From: Salvator merianae
Taxonomy: Eukaryota > Chordata > Lepidosauria > Squamata > Teiidae
DNA length: 64,000 bases
Assembly (NCBI GenBank): GCA_003586115.2
Contig: QVOM02000112.1
Span: 47,050,743-47,114,742, forward strand
Reading direction: 5' to 3'
Shown here: positions 1-10,345 of the stretch, in pieces
How positions within the stretch are numbered: the first letter of the stretch is position 1
Layout of the letters: each line of letters opens with the position of its first letter
The notes under the pieces: model-generated
The model's input: only the letters and a program-made list of their open reading frames with translations
Told to the model about the DNA's origin: nothing
Databases searched by the model: none
Program-made: the position numbers and the translations under genes

Positions 1-320
1 CAGAGCAGGAAACAATTAAGGCTCCATTGCTTTCCCCTTGCCTTCCCCCTAGCCCTCATCTTTCTTTTTTGTTGAAAAAGAGAGGCAAAAGAATGCTGGA
101 AGCTGCAACATTGCTCTGGACAACTCTAGGTAGAGGAGCACAAAAGCAGCAAAGGAGTAAAGACCACCTTATAGGCACAAGTTTTTCACTCACAAGGTGA
201 CCTCAGTACATGCCAAATGGAGGCACGATAGTTTGACATACCTCTTGTAACATTTCCTTTAAAGGGTTTCAGAAGAGTCCTATTTTGGTCCTCTCTTGGT
301 TGTGTGTTATATAGATGCAC
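1..320. other. no recognised feature
   Basis: No gene, RNA or known repeat is recognised. The sequence is ordinary AT-leaning DNA running into the L1 fragment that follows. Confidence 0.4.
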
Positions 321-329
321 TATCTTCCA

Positions 330-1306
330 GACAGGGTGCAGAAATAGATGGGGGTCTAAGAATGCAAATTTATCTGAAACATAAATTCTATACAAAAGGT
401 AACAGAAATTCAAAATTATTAGCTTCACAATTAAAAAGAAGAAGATGTAAGAGTTATAATATTCTTTGTAATAATAACAATCAAGACAAAATAACTAATA
501 ACGCTAGCATTGCAAATAAATTCAAACAATTCTACTTTGAGTTATATTCTACACACCAAAGCAACTCTCAAGATATAACAAATTATCTTCAATCAGTTGA
601 ACTCCTGAATTTAAGCAGAGAAGAACAAGACATATTAACAGCTCCTATTGAAACAAAAGAAATTTCAACATCATCAAACAATTAAAAAATAATAGAGCTC
701 CAAGACCAGATAGGTTACCGTCTTTTTATAAAAAGTTTGCAGAAGATCTTATCCCACACATGGTTACATTATTTAATGGAATTATGAATGGGAAACATAT
801 TCCTGATTCTTGGGGACAATCCTATATCATTCCATGTCTGAAACCAAATAAACCCAATATGCAAGTTGATTTGTATCACCCAATTGCTTTAATAAACCAA
901 AATTATAATTTTTTTACTAATTTATTGGTCAATAGATTTAAATTCATTATTTTAAAATTGATAGGGAGGGAACAGTGTGGTTTTATGCCTGACAAATTAA
1001 TATCAGACCCAATCAAGATAATGCTTAATGTTATTCACCATAATAGACAAAACAAACTCCCTCTTGGAATATTTTCTTTAGATATTTTTAAAGCATTTGA
1101 TTCAGTTAATCATACATTAGAACAAATGCATATCCCTCATTCTATTCTACAAATCCTCAACAAAATATATGATAATACCATAGCAGCTATATGCGTGAAC
1201 AAAATATTCTCTGAGAATTTCAATATATATAAAGGAACTAAACAGGGATGCCCTTTATCCCTAACACTATTTGCTCTAGTTATGGAACAATTATCAAGAA
1301 AATTAA
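330..1306 (+). mobile_element. L1-clade LINE ORF2 fragment (reverse transcriptase, N-terminal half)
   Basis: This is a decayed piece of L1 ORF2 coding for the linker and first half of the reverse transcriptase. Readable blocks in order are a YTKGNRNSKLLASQLKRR-like stretch near 390-440, a degraded RAPGPDG box near 695-715 (read as RAPRPDR after a frameshift), an IPDSW box near 798, REQCGFMP near 966-990, SLDIFKAFDSVNH near 1075-1110 and GTKQGCPLSLTLFALVME near 1235-1287. The order and wording match the L1 reverse transcriptase. The reading frame breaks at about 683. The catalytic YADD box and thumb are absent because the sequence jumps straight to C-terminal residues after 1306. It cannot encode an active enzyme. 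The 5' limit is approximate. Confidence 0.85.
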
Positions 1307-1447
1307 GCTAAATAAACAAATTGAAAGATTCAATTTAACACCTTATAAAATTTCAAAAATGTATCAAGGCATGTCAAATAAGTGTTGGAAATGTACAAAG
1401 CAAGAAGGTACCTTTTACCATATGTGGTGGACTTGTACAAAATAAAA
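1307..1447 (+). mobile_element. L1-clade ORF2 C-terminal cysteine motif, piece 1
   Basis: The translation holds CWKC followed by GTFYHMWWTC, the C-x2-C...H-x4-C motif found near the C-terminus of L1 ORF2 proteins. It sits directly after the truncated reverse transcriptase, so an internal deletion has removed the catalytic centre and thumb. It stops at a TAA followed by an A-rich run. Confidence 0.75.
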
Positions 1448-2114
1448 AAAAAAATGGGTGCAAATGTTTATGGTTATGCAGAAGATTTTAAAGATTAATA
1501 TTCCTTTTAAACTAGAATTTTATCTCTCAAAAGTTTCAAATCATTATTCACCTAAATGCTGGCATGGATGTTGGACAACTGGAACTTATCTACATATGTG
1601 GGGGAACTGTCCAATAATTCAAAACAATTTGAAATTAAGCTTGAAACAAAAAATATTTTAAAATCAGTAAATATTTTTACAGTCAAGTTTTGTTTACTAC
1701 ATATATACAACAATAAAAGCAAAACTATAAAAACCAAACTTTTGATGAATTATATATTGCTATCTACAAAGCAAGTTATTGTAGAAAATTGAAGAAGTCA
1801 AAATATTCTAACATTGAATTTATGGTATACTAAGTTAGAAGAATATGCATTATTTGATCTAATTTCATATCAAACTCAAAATATGACTGGAACAAAATTA
1901 AAATATTCCTTTCATGATAGATGGAAGGAGTTAATTGACTATTTACATATAACAAATACTTGCCTTTTACCTTCCCTGCATACATTCTCGTTACTCTTGC
2001 AAAAAGTGCTTGGAAATATATATGAGTATGTGTTTGTAAAATAGCGACTTAGTTAAAAAATAGACTGGATTTCTGTTGTAATTATATTTTTCATAAGATT
2101 AAAAAAAAAAAAAA
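1448..2114 (+). mobile_element. L1-clade ORF2 C-terminus, piece 2, with 3' end and poly(A)
   Basis: A second copy of the C-terminal cysteine region appears here (KCWHGCWTTGTYLHMWGNC, about 1554-1612). It is followed by L1-like C-terminal coding remnants to about 2040 and a 14-A run at about 2101-2114 that probably marks the 3' end. The pattern of this motif following a first copy means either a local duplication or two separate L1 insertions. Several stops and frameshifts are present. Confidence 0.65.
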
Positions 2115-2480
2115 TCTTGGCTTGTGGAGGAGAATTTTGAAATATGCCATTAGTAAAAGAGTCTGAAATTTCAAAACTTTTTAGTAGACTGTGTTTTTTA
2201 TGTGGGAGTTGCTCACAGCCAGGCCGTCTCTGTGGTAGCACCTACCTTGTGTATTTCCTTCCCATCAAGGATTCATGAGGTGCATACATTTACATTTTTA
2301 GGTGCCTGTAGAAGGCATTTCTTTTCATCTGGGTCTTAGCTGTGTGAACTATTTTTCCCCACTGTTTTTAATGATGCTTTATGATCAGTTCTTTTTATCT
2401 GTTTTTAATATGTTTTTATGTTTGGTTTTAAAAAAATTATCTAGTAAACTGCTTCAAGACTCTAGATAGAAATATAATAC
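2115..2480 (+). mobile_element. probable L2-like LINE 3' end
   Basis: The end of this stretch (about 2443-2478, 'taaactgcttcaagactcta' then A/T-rich) resembles the conserved 3' tail of reptilian L2/CR1-group LINEs and the SINEs that use them. A T-rich 3' UTR-like section precedes it. No reverse transcriptase motif remains. The assignment is by resemblance only. Confidence 0.45.
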
Positions 2481-2481
2481 A

Positions 2482-2518
2482 ATAGACAGATAAATGATAG
2501 ATGGATGGATAGATAGAA
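2482..2518 (+). repeat. degenerate GATA/GATG microsatellite
   Basis: This is a short imperfect array of GATA and GATG units directly following the LINE-like tail, a common place for tetranucleotide arrays to arise. Confidence 0.7.
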
Positions 2519-2598
2519 GAGCATTTCAGTTTTAATCAAAAGCAGAATGTGTGGCTGTGTCTCTACTACATGGCCAATATGGTTTCCACTGAACATCA

Positions 2599-2648
<50 letters not shown>
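2599..2648 (+). repeat. (TATC)n microsatellite
   Basis: About twelve uninterrupted TATC units are visible. The purity suggests a recent and probably length-polymorphic array. Confidence 0.95.
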
Positions 2649-2649
2649 C

Positions 2650-4438
2650 TTGTACTTCATAATGTCTTGAGACATAATTGATACAGTTGGGGACCCTTGT
2701 TGCCACCATGGGGACATAGGAAATGTGTCTTAGGATCAGGATAGGAATCTCAACTTTGAGGACAGAAACTGCCACCCTGTTCCCTTAATTCATTGGTACA
2801 CTGTAAGGGTGTGATCACACATGTTTTTTTGAGGGTTCATTTTCTGGGATTGTTCCATCTGTGGCCACAGACGGGGGAAACATGTCAAACAGTTCAAAAA
2901 TTAAGTGCCTAAAAACCTCTGAACTGAAAGCTCTTCCTCGTCGTCATCTTCCTTGCTCACCTTCCACTGGCCGCTGCCATCCCAGGTATTCATGGACCCA
3001 ACTGGCAGCAGCCGTAGCAAGCTGGGATTGACTAGGAGTCTCTGTAGCCTCCCATCCCATTCTATCCAAACTGCTGTGACATGCCCCGAGAGTGATCATT
3101 TTACATCTGTGAAAGGGGTGGATAATCAGAAGCTTGAGGACAAGGTAAAGTTTGTCTTATATTTTCTATCTGTCTCTTGTGTCTCAAATTTGCCCTGGGA
3201 GTGTCCCTAAACACATGTGTGATAACCTACAGAGCTGCCAGCACTTGCACACAAGAGGTTGACTTGAGAGGAGGCTGGATATGTTGGAGGCAAGCCCCCC
3301 ACCCCCTCAGCAGGACAACCTGGTCAACAGAAAAAAAAGAAAGTCTGCTGAACCATCAGCCCCAGCCCCAGCTAGCTTACCCAGGTAAATTGGGGTCTGG
3401 TCTGCATGTCACTTTATAGGAACAACTGATGCAAAACATGTTCATTTAAATTGAAAACTTAGGCTATATTCCCATGATGGTACATAACATAATAAGGTCA
3501 CATGGAGTGCAGGGCAGGTAATTGCTTGTGCCAACAGTGGTCCACAAAGGTAAGCTACAAGCCCAGGGATGCTGCTGTCATGCAAATGCCCCATCCCTTG
3601 GACCCTCACCACCCTCGCTTTGATTGGTTACTACGTCCTACCAATCTTTGTGATGTTTACCTTATGTGCAGTTTTGCTGACAGTCTATTTTTGCTTTTGC
3701 AAAATAATGTATTTTGTACTAAAAGACATGTATGCTGTGATTTTATGCAGTATTTTATATTTGTGGATTATTGCAGATCCAATGCCATTGCACAGGATGG
3801 TAGGGAATGCACATTCAGCTATCCTAACTTCATCTGTCACAGAAATGACAGTTGGCTTGCACAGCAAACCACATACACATGCTCCTTTGTTGCTCCTTCC
3901 TTTACGGGCCAGAGGAAAAAGAAAGGACTTGTCTTTCGATCCTCTCCGCAAATACTTTGACAGGCAAGCAATAGCGCAACTGTGAGCACACACTAAAATA
4001 CTAATCGTAATGAGAAGGAGATCGCACATTCAGAGTGCTGAATCAAACTTTTAAAACTGTCCCTATGAAAATCATAATGAAATTATTGCATTGTATTTAT
4101 CTAGTGTTGCTAGTAAGCCCTTAATTTCTCTCTCTCTCATTCTGCAGGTGGATGATGTAGGCTGCAAAAGATAGAGAAGTACTCTATCCCTTAGTCCTTG
4201 TGACCCATTGCAGAGATTCTGAACTCCAAAAGGGTTTCAAAAAGTTAAGTTGGTTCTAATTTGATTTCTACTGGGAAACTAGGAGACAAGAGGACATAAA
4301 AAAGGTTTTGTGTAGAGCTTTGCATTTTTTCTTTAAGGTGGAAAAGTGGTTTTGCAGTAGACACCACAATGTATTGCAAAAAAAAAAAAAAGACATTTTA
4401 AAGACTGAGGCACTTTCTGCACAGGTCCTTAATCAGAT
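2650..4438. other. no recognised feature
   Basis: Open frames such as 3502-3960 (+) and 3569-3985 (+) overlap each other in different frames and show no recognisable domain. Splice-like words (AAG|GTAAAG near 3144 and TTCTGCAG near 4141) occur but do not bound a conserved reading frame. Confidence 0.4.
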
Positions 4439-4962
4439 TAAGGGCCTGTTTGCACTTAGCGAGTGGTACATTCCAGGACACTCACTAGAACACGGGATTT
4501 GCACTTGCAAACAGCCCCAGCTGACCCGAAATCTACCGAAGCCCACCTGATGCTTGCCTTAATCCAACCAGCTGTGGTCAACTAAATTGTAGTCTCCAAC
4601 CTGGCCTGCACAATCAGATAAGGATCAGGGGAGGTGTGTTCACATCATTTCTTGGTTCGAAATGGCAGCGGGGCAGGGCCGGCGGGGCCGCGCAGGCACA
4701 ATCTGACAGCTCACACCCTGGTTCAGACTTTGGGGTCTGGACCCTGGTGGCATTTTCAGACACAAGTTCAAACACAGCTCCTCTGGGTTCAAACACAGCT
4801 ACTGAACTAATGCGCTCTCATTCGCACTGCGTCAAGCGCTGGTCGGCTTGCGGAGTGTTCCAGCACTGACAGGTGCAAAGACCCCTCCCCGTACCCAAAC
4901 CCAACTGGCCCGAACCATGCTAGTTAGAATGTTCTACTCTGGTAAGTGCAAACAGGCCCTAA
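4439..4962. mobile_element. Harbinger-like MITE with perfect TIR and TAA target duplication
   Basis: This is a 518 bp non-coding element (4442-4959). Its first 17 bases, GGGCCTGTTTGCACTTA, are exactly repeated in inverted form at the other end. TAA lies immediately outside both ends (4439-4441 and 4960-4962). A 3 bp duplication of this type is typical of PIF/Harbinger transposons. No transposase coding is visible inside. The interior is GC-richer than the flanks. Confidence 0.8.
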
Positions 4963-7497
4963 GGGCTCACATAGTAAAGTTCTAGGCCACATAAATCTGC
5001 ATGTTAATGCAGACCTATGCAGCCATGCTCCCACTTTACACAGAGCAAGATCCCAATCAGAGAGGTTCCAATCAGAATCACCAGTAGTCACACTTAATTG
5101 TGACTACCTGGTAGACCAGTGGGCCCCAATCCGAAACAAGAAAGCATGTCAAGCAGAGGCATGCTTCTGTGTTCAAGACTAAAGGGTAGCAATTTTGGTG
5201 GCATGCCAAAGCATGCCCTGAAATGCCACCCCCAGAGGCTCCCAAGGCTAGGAACTTATGTTCCTTGCCCTCTGACGTCTCAGTGGCCAGTTTTGGAGTG
5301 TGTGCATGCTTCAAGGCCATGGCAATATGGCATGGACTGGTTTGGATCAGTCCCGTCATGCAAAAGGCCTCTCTTATTTGGAATAAGTGGGTCTGGCTGT
5401 TCCAGATCCACTGATTCTGAACAAAAGGAAATAAGTGCAGAAATTGCCTGGGTCTTCTTATTAGACAGTGCTGTTTAAGAAGCTTTACATTTGAATAGGT
5501 AGAGGAAAATATGATGGATATGATTCATTAATTGTAACACCAAAAAAAACATTGTAAATTTTTCTTCTGTTCACCTTTTGCTTTCTTACTTTTGCACTTC
5601 TTTCTCTCCATTCTTTTATTAATATATCAGACGACCTTAAACATTTTTAATATCTAATGTTAGATGTCTTATTTTAAAAAGAACCTACAGTCACAGCGGC
5701 AGGCTGAATCTGCTCAGTGGTCAAATAAATTGCAGCATTTTAAAGGGTCTGAATTGGCCATTAAAATCTGACAACAAACCAGTGTCAAAGGCTCTGTGGG
5801 TTTGTGGGTTTGTTTGTTTGTTTGTTTAAGATGGTCACAATTTGATTCCTTCAGCTGAATGATATAAGGTTGTTTATACAGAATGCAAAGAATCTGACAT
5901 TTCTATGTATCATTTTCAATACCCTGCTGTCAAGATTATCCACCATATCTGCTTCATTATCCATGTCAGCCCTTTTCTCCAATCCCTCCATTGACTTCCT
6001 CTCTCCTTTCATTTCCACCATTAATCTGATTCCTTACCTTCATCATCTTGCTTCAGCACTTATTTATTTATCTGTACCTTCTCACCCCAGAGAATATGTA
6101 CCTTCATTTACAAAAGAAATTATCCACAGTATTCCAAATAGTTCACAAGCGTTAGGTTCCAGAAAAACATTCCAGACTCTCAAACTCATAAATAATGAGA
6201 GGCCTGCAGTAAAGTTGGCTTTCATCCTACCTGATCCTTTCAGTCCCCCAAATCAGCTTTCTGATGGTGTTAGACTCATGAATATGCAAGTTCACTGCCC
6301 TTTTCGATTGCAAATGTCAATACAGGGTATCAAACTCTCACTCACAAATACATGAAATTTACAAGAGGTTAATCTTCAAATCATATGGAACAACTGTAAT
6401 ACATACACAACTTTTTCAAGTGGTAAGAATTTCCAGTAACACAAGAATTTGGTTTCCTTTGGTAGAATACTTGTAGATACTTAACAGCATTTTTACAGTA
6501 TTTGATTTCTTTAAAATATACCAGGAGATACTAACTGGAGGGAGTATCTCAACAATTCTGACTCCTATGCATCTATCAAATTTATCCAGATTTTTACAGT
6601 TATAAATAAAAAAGTCCCAAACCAGTACAAGAAGAAACAGAATTAAAGTAGTCATGCAATGAATCTAATTTGAATTTGTTGTCCAAGTAGTGGATGTTGA
6701 CGGAATTAATTAATTGGTTGGTTAAATAGCTTATCAGATTCAATTCCTTTCTTGTCTCTCTCTTTTTCTCTTTGTAAATGCACTTTCCTGTATATGCAAC
6801 ACACAGCCCAAATTTATGCCTCCCAAATCTGCACTTGTAGTAAGTTTATCACTCATGAATTCTACCATGGTGATTTTTTTTCTTCCAAGTGATTTTGCTG
6901 TATGTGTGTCAATCCATTGATTAACCACTTTTATGCATATTCAGTAGCCTGCCTTTGAGTTTGCATGCACTCTAGCATGCTTGAGACAACCTGTTCCTGC
7001 TCTCTTCAGCTCTTTTACTTTTTTGTGTGACATTTTGGAAAAAGAACTTTCATCCTGTGAATATGAAAGGGATTTCATGTCACTCCTTTTTCACTGGTGG
7101 ATTTTAAGAGGGCCTGGGTGGGGCCATGAAGGGTGCAAGTACTGCTCGGGCTCTTATCCATGGTGTGGTGGATTCTAGAATCTTTTATTTTTCTTTTTAT
7201 TCCTATGATTTTGAATAAGCCATTTTTCACATATGCAATGATCTGCTCATACCAGTGATCTCCCCTCTTAATCCTCATCTGTGCAAATAAAAAAATATGC
7301 AAATCATGGATGGTGGAGTCATTTTCTATCCCACTTGTTTTTCGTCCTACAACCAAAGTATATACAGTATGGGAGTTTTCCTCTGTAGGGTGTGTGTGCA
7401 TGTGTGTGCACGCATCTTAAGCCTATGTCTTCTATGTTTATATGTTTAATATGTCTTTCTGATTGTGAGAAGACCTGATACCTTAATGTATTGTTAT
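4963..7497. other. no recognised feature
   Basis: Nothing could be assigned. The 161-codon open frame at 5870-6355 (+) lacks any recognisable domain and has the S/L/I-rich composition of chance translation. A short TTTG-rich run lies at about 5797-5828. Confidence 0.4.
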
Positions 7498-7680
7498 TGG
7501 GTACCACAGAGTCAAGGCCAACTCTTGTTGACTGCATGGGCATCTCTGTGGGCACCTCTATGCAATGTTCTTAGCAGGGATATAAAAGCGATTTTCCATT
7601 GCCTACTTTTGGGGAGAGGCGGGGGATTGAACTGAGAATCTTCTGTTTTCCAGGCTTCTTAGTGTATCCAGCAAGATAAA
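7498..7680 (-). mobile_element. probable tRNA-derived / Bov-B-tailed SINE fragment
   Basis: The stretch reads like a degraded squamate SINE seen from its reverse side. It has 'ttgactgcatggg' near 7527 and 'ttttccattgcctact' near 7592, which resemble the Bov-B/Sauria SINE tail wording. It also has 'ggggattgaactgagaatct' near 7622, which resembles an inverted tRNA B-box region. It is highly diverged and its ends are approximate. Confidence 0.45.
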
Positions 7681-7950
7681 AATGCAAACAGATTAAAATG
7701 GTAAAATTGTACTACATAATCCCTGTTTTTCAAACTGCATACAAAAACAAAGGTCTGCACTTTCATTTGGCTGGAGTGCAATGCTTCCCCACCTATACTG
7801 AGGAAGGGTACAATCAACAAAAGAAAAACAGGGTGACAGGACACCTGAATTCTATTCAGATGCCAGCCAGTAATGAAAATGGCCAGAAATCACAACTAGA
7901 GATCAGCAGATAAGCATTTAAGTGCTTATTTCACAGAGAAAATAAACTTG
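7681..7950. other. no recognised feature
   Basis: This is a short unassigned stretch between a SINE fragment and a pentanucleotide array. Confidence 0.4.
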
Positions 7951-8049
7951 GGGAGGGAAGGGAAGGGAAGGGAAGGGAAGGGAAGGGAAGGGAAGGGAAG
8001 GGCAGGGCAGGGCAGGGCAGGGCAGGGCAGGGCAGGGCAGGGAAGGGAG
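7951..8049 (+). repeat. (GGGAA)n to (GGGCA)n pentanucleotide array
   Basis: The array has a block of GGGAA units to about 8000, then a homogeneous block of GGGCA units to about 8040, then a final GGGAA. The variant units are cleanly segregated, which suggests local expansion of each variant by slippage. One strand is wholly purine in the first block. Confidence 0.95.
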
Positions 8050-8468
8050 ATGGAAATTTTTCTATGGATTTTTGCCACACTGGTGATTGATCATAACATC
8101 CGTTGTTAATCCAGTTGTTGGGAGATTAAAGATTCCCAAAAAAGGAAGACTAAACAAAGCAAGGTGAATGAGAAATGAGACTTCAGAAGTGTAAATGACC
8201 AGAACAGTTCTCCTTTTAAATAATAATAATTTTGACATAAAGACAGACCCAGAGCCAAATAGCCTATGCTGTTGTGACTGTGCAAGACAGGGGGACCCAA
8301 ACATAAACACCCATTCAGTCATAAAACCGACTGGATGGACTAGTCATAATGCCTTTTACCTATGCTATCGTAATAGGGTTGTGAAGGTAAAAACAAGCAT
8401 GTGGAAAAAGAATGTGCTGCGAACGGCTGGGACTTCTTGATAAAGACATTAAAGATTGCATCGCCTCA
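8050..8468. other. no recognised feature
   Basis: Nothing recognised by eye. Confidence 0.35.
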
Positions 8469-8685
8469 GGCTGCATTCACACGCAGTTAAAAAACAAAAA
8501 AGCACCTCTGAGGCAGCTTAGAGTTGGCTTAGCAACAGTTCACAGGTGGAATCGTTCACGTGCAAGCCTGCCCCTCCCCCCCCATGAGCATTCTAGGCTA
8601 AAACAGGTGAGAATATGAGTTGTCACATGCGGCCCATCATCTCTAAGGTATTTTTGAGACAGTTCTTTTGCTATGCATTAATACC
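8469..8685. mobile_element. MITE, family with GGCTGTGTTCA-type ends (copy 1)
   Basis: This is an imperfect palindrome-like element. It begins GGCTGCATTCACACG and carries 'aaaagcacctctgaggcagc' just inside. The inverted counterpart at the other end is degraded (to about 8685). The interior word 'gagcattctaggctaaaac' recurs in the other copies at 12.2, 12.4, 14.7, 35.9 and 62.7 kb. No coding capacity and no clear target duplication. Confidence 0.65.
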
Positions 8686-9063
8686 ACCTTAATCAATACT
8701 GATGAGGAAGAAAACTAGGAGGCATTTAAACAAGCCAGTGTGGGTGAACAGGCAGCATGCAAAGGAGCTGAGACTAAAGAATGATGCTTATTGGAAACGG
8801 AAGTCCAATTAGGAAGGAATCAGGCAGAAAATAAGCTAAGACCAGCACAAGAGGCAAAAGCCAGCAGAATTTCAAATACGTCACAAAGGAAGTTGTAGGC
8901 TCATTGTTTACTTCAAAAGGGAAGATCTTAACAGATGACCAAGAGAAAGCAGAGGAACCAAGAGAAAGCCTCTGACATCCAAGAAAGGCAGTGGATTGCT
9001 TAGCATGGACTGAGAGCAAACTCACAGAGCAGGTTGCAAAATGTGGCAAAGAAGCTTCTGACT
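8686..9063 (+). mobile_element. possible upstream part of a CR1-like LINE
   Basis: This A/G-rich stretch includes wording such as 'aacagatgaccaagagaaag' that resembles the region just upstream of the CR1 reverse transcriptase. It lies on the other side of the small element at 9064-9479 from a clearer CR1 piece. The link is inferred, as no diagnostic motif survives. Confidence 0.3.
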
Positions 9064-9479
9064 AGGCCTTTTTGCACTTTCCACAGCAAGGTCTTGAAAC
9101 AGAACACCAGCAGGATACCAGCATTTGCAGTGCGAATGCTGGTGTCCTGCTGCCGTTCTGCACCATGACAGTGGCAATGCCACGCCATGGCACAACTGCA
9201 GCCACAGGCACATGATGGCACAGGCACAGCAGAGGCACACAATGGCACAGGGGCAGGGGCAGCTGTGCATTTGCACCTGGAAGTGGGTGTAAATGCACTG
9301 TATCGGGAGCACTCCAGCTGCTCCCAATACAGCTGTGGAGCACAATTTTGCGCTCCACAGCAGGGAGCAATCAGGAGCAGTTGTAGTCTGCTTCCAATTG
9401 CCAGGGACTCCAAAGAATACAGAGGCACCTGACTAGTGAGTGTCCCTGACTCTCACTAGCTTCAAGTGCAAAAAGGCCC
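9064..9479. mobile_element. MITE with GGGCCTTTTTGCACTT ends
   Basis: The left end reads GGCCTTTTTGCACTTT and the right end is the inverted form of GGGCCTTTTTGCACTTG. The termini resemble those of the element at 4442-4959. The interior is GC-rich with repeated 'cacaggcac/ggcacagg' words. Open frames inside are compositional only. A target duplication is not clear. It appears to be inserted in CR1-like sequence. Confidence 0.65.
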
Positions 9480-9845
9480 ATAATCTAGATATCTTCAGAT
9501 CTCCAGGACCTGATAAATATACCCCAGAATACTGAAAGAACTGACCAAGGAATTGTCAGGACCTCTGTCAGTCACCTTGGAAGAGAATTGAAGAAGAGGA
9601 CTGGAGATGAGCAAATGTGGTTTGCCTTTCTAATACAGAAAGAAAGGAAAAAAGTGTCCCATTAACTATCACCCAGTGAGTCTTAACATCACTACCTGAA
9701 AAGATATTGAAGAAAATAATGATGCAGGCCATACAAAATAGGCCATTTGTAGGCATCTAGAAGACAATGTTTGATTGCTAAGAGTCAGCATGGCTTTGCT
9801 AAAAACTGATCATGTCAAACAAATCTCGTCTCCTTCTTGGACAAG
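9480..9845 (+). mobile_element. CR1-like LINE reverse transcriptase fragment
   Basis: The DNA follows the CR1 ORF2 order: a 'tccaggacctgataaatata' block (PDG-like), an acidic helix, 'gcccattaactatcacccagtgag'-like wording (NYHPVSL equivalent) near 9655-9680, and 'agagtcagcatggctttgct' (SQHGF equivalent) near 9780. Several frameshifts and stops mean no long open frame. Only the 5' part of the reverse transcriptase is present; it then joins an L2-like 3' end. Confidence 0.6.
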
Positions 9846-10135
9846 ATAACTTATCTGAAGGAGCACCTTCTCCCATATAGAACTGCCCAAGTACTGAGAA
9901 GGCCTTCTTTTACTTACACCTCTTTCAGATACACAAAGGGCAGTGACAAGCAAAAAGGCCTTTTCGTGGTGTCCCCAGACTCCGGAACAGCTTCCCTCTG
10001 GAATTTCACTAGGTGAAATTTGCCTGACATTATATGGGTTTTGGCACTGAGTTAAAACATACCTCTTCACTCGAGGCCTTTCATGATCAGTTTCCTTTTA
10101 GGTGTTGTCCTGCCAAAGTATAGTTTATTAAACCG
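9846..10135 (+). mobile_element. L2-like LINE 3' end of ORF2
   Basis: The stretch parallels the end of the L2 at 48750-48970: 'ctgaaggagcaccttctccc' corresponds to the YLKERF region and 'ccagactccggaacagcttc' to the P-x-WN-x-L region. It then loses similarity before a canonical tail. It is diverged and non-coding. Confidence 0.55.
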
Positions 10136-10245
10136 TAATATCTGCTTTGCTTTGTGCATAGGAACATGAACAGAGGCCTTGCGAGAGATAAAGTATATGG
10201 ATGGGGTGGGATGCTTTAGAATGAGTCAAGAGTATAGTTGGTAAG

Positions 10246-10345
10246 ACCATCTAGTGGCACGGTGGTTAAAAGCATGAAGCTCTGCCAGGGAAACTCAGTG
10301 TGTCTTCCCACTATGGGTGAAATAGCCTCACTGCCTTAGGAAAGT
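10246..10345 (+). mobile_element. tRNA-derived SINE head fragment
   Basis: The sequence 'agtggcacggtggttaaaag' resembles the A-box region of a tRNA-derived SINE and matches the start of the SINE at 58192 (GGCACGGTGGCACAG). The B box and tail are not recognisable. This is probably a 3'-truncated or decayed copy. Confidence 0.4.

Noticed and set aside
2940..3144. Exon-like stretch ending at AAG|GTAAAG
   Set aside because: A donor-like word alone is common by chance; the translation shows no domain and no matching acceptor-bounded frame was found.
3502..3985. Two overlapping open frames of about 140-150 codons
   Set aside because: They occupy different frames of the same DNA, have no recognisable domain and no supporting splice structure.
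5870..6355. 161-codon open frame
   Set aside because: Composition is S/L/I-rich without motifs, typical of chance translation of C/T-rich DNA.
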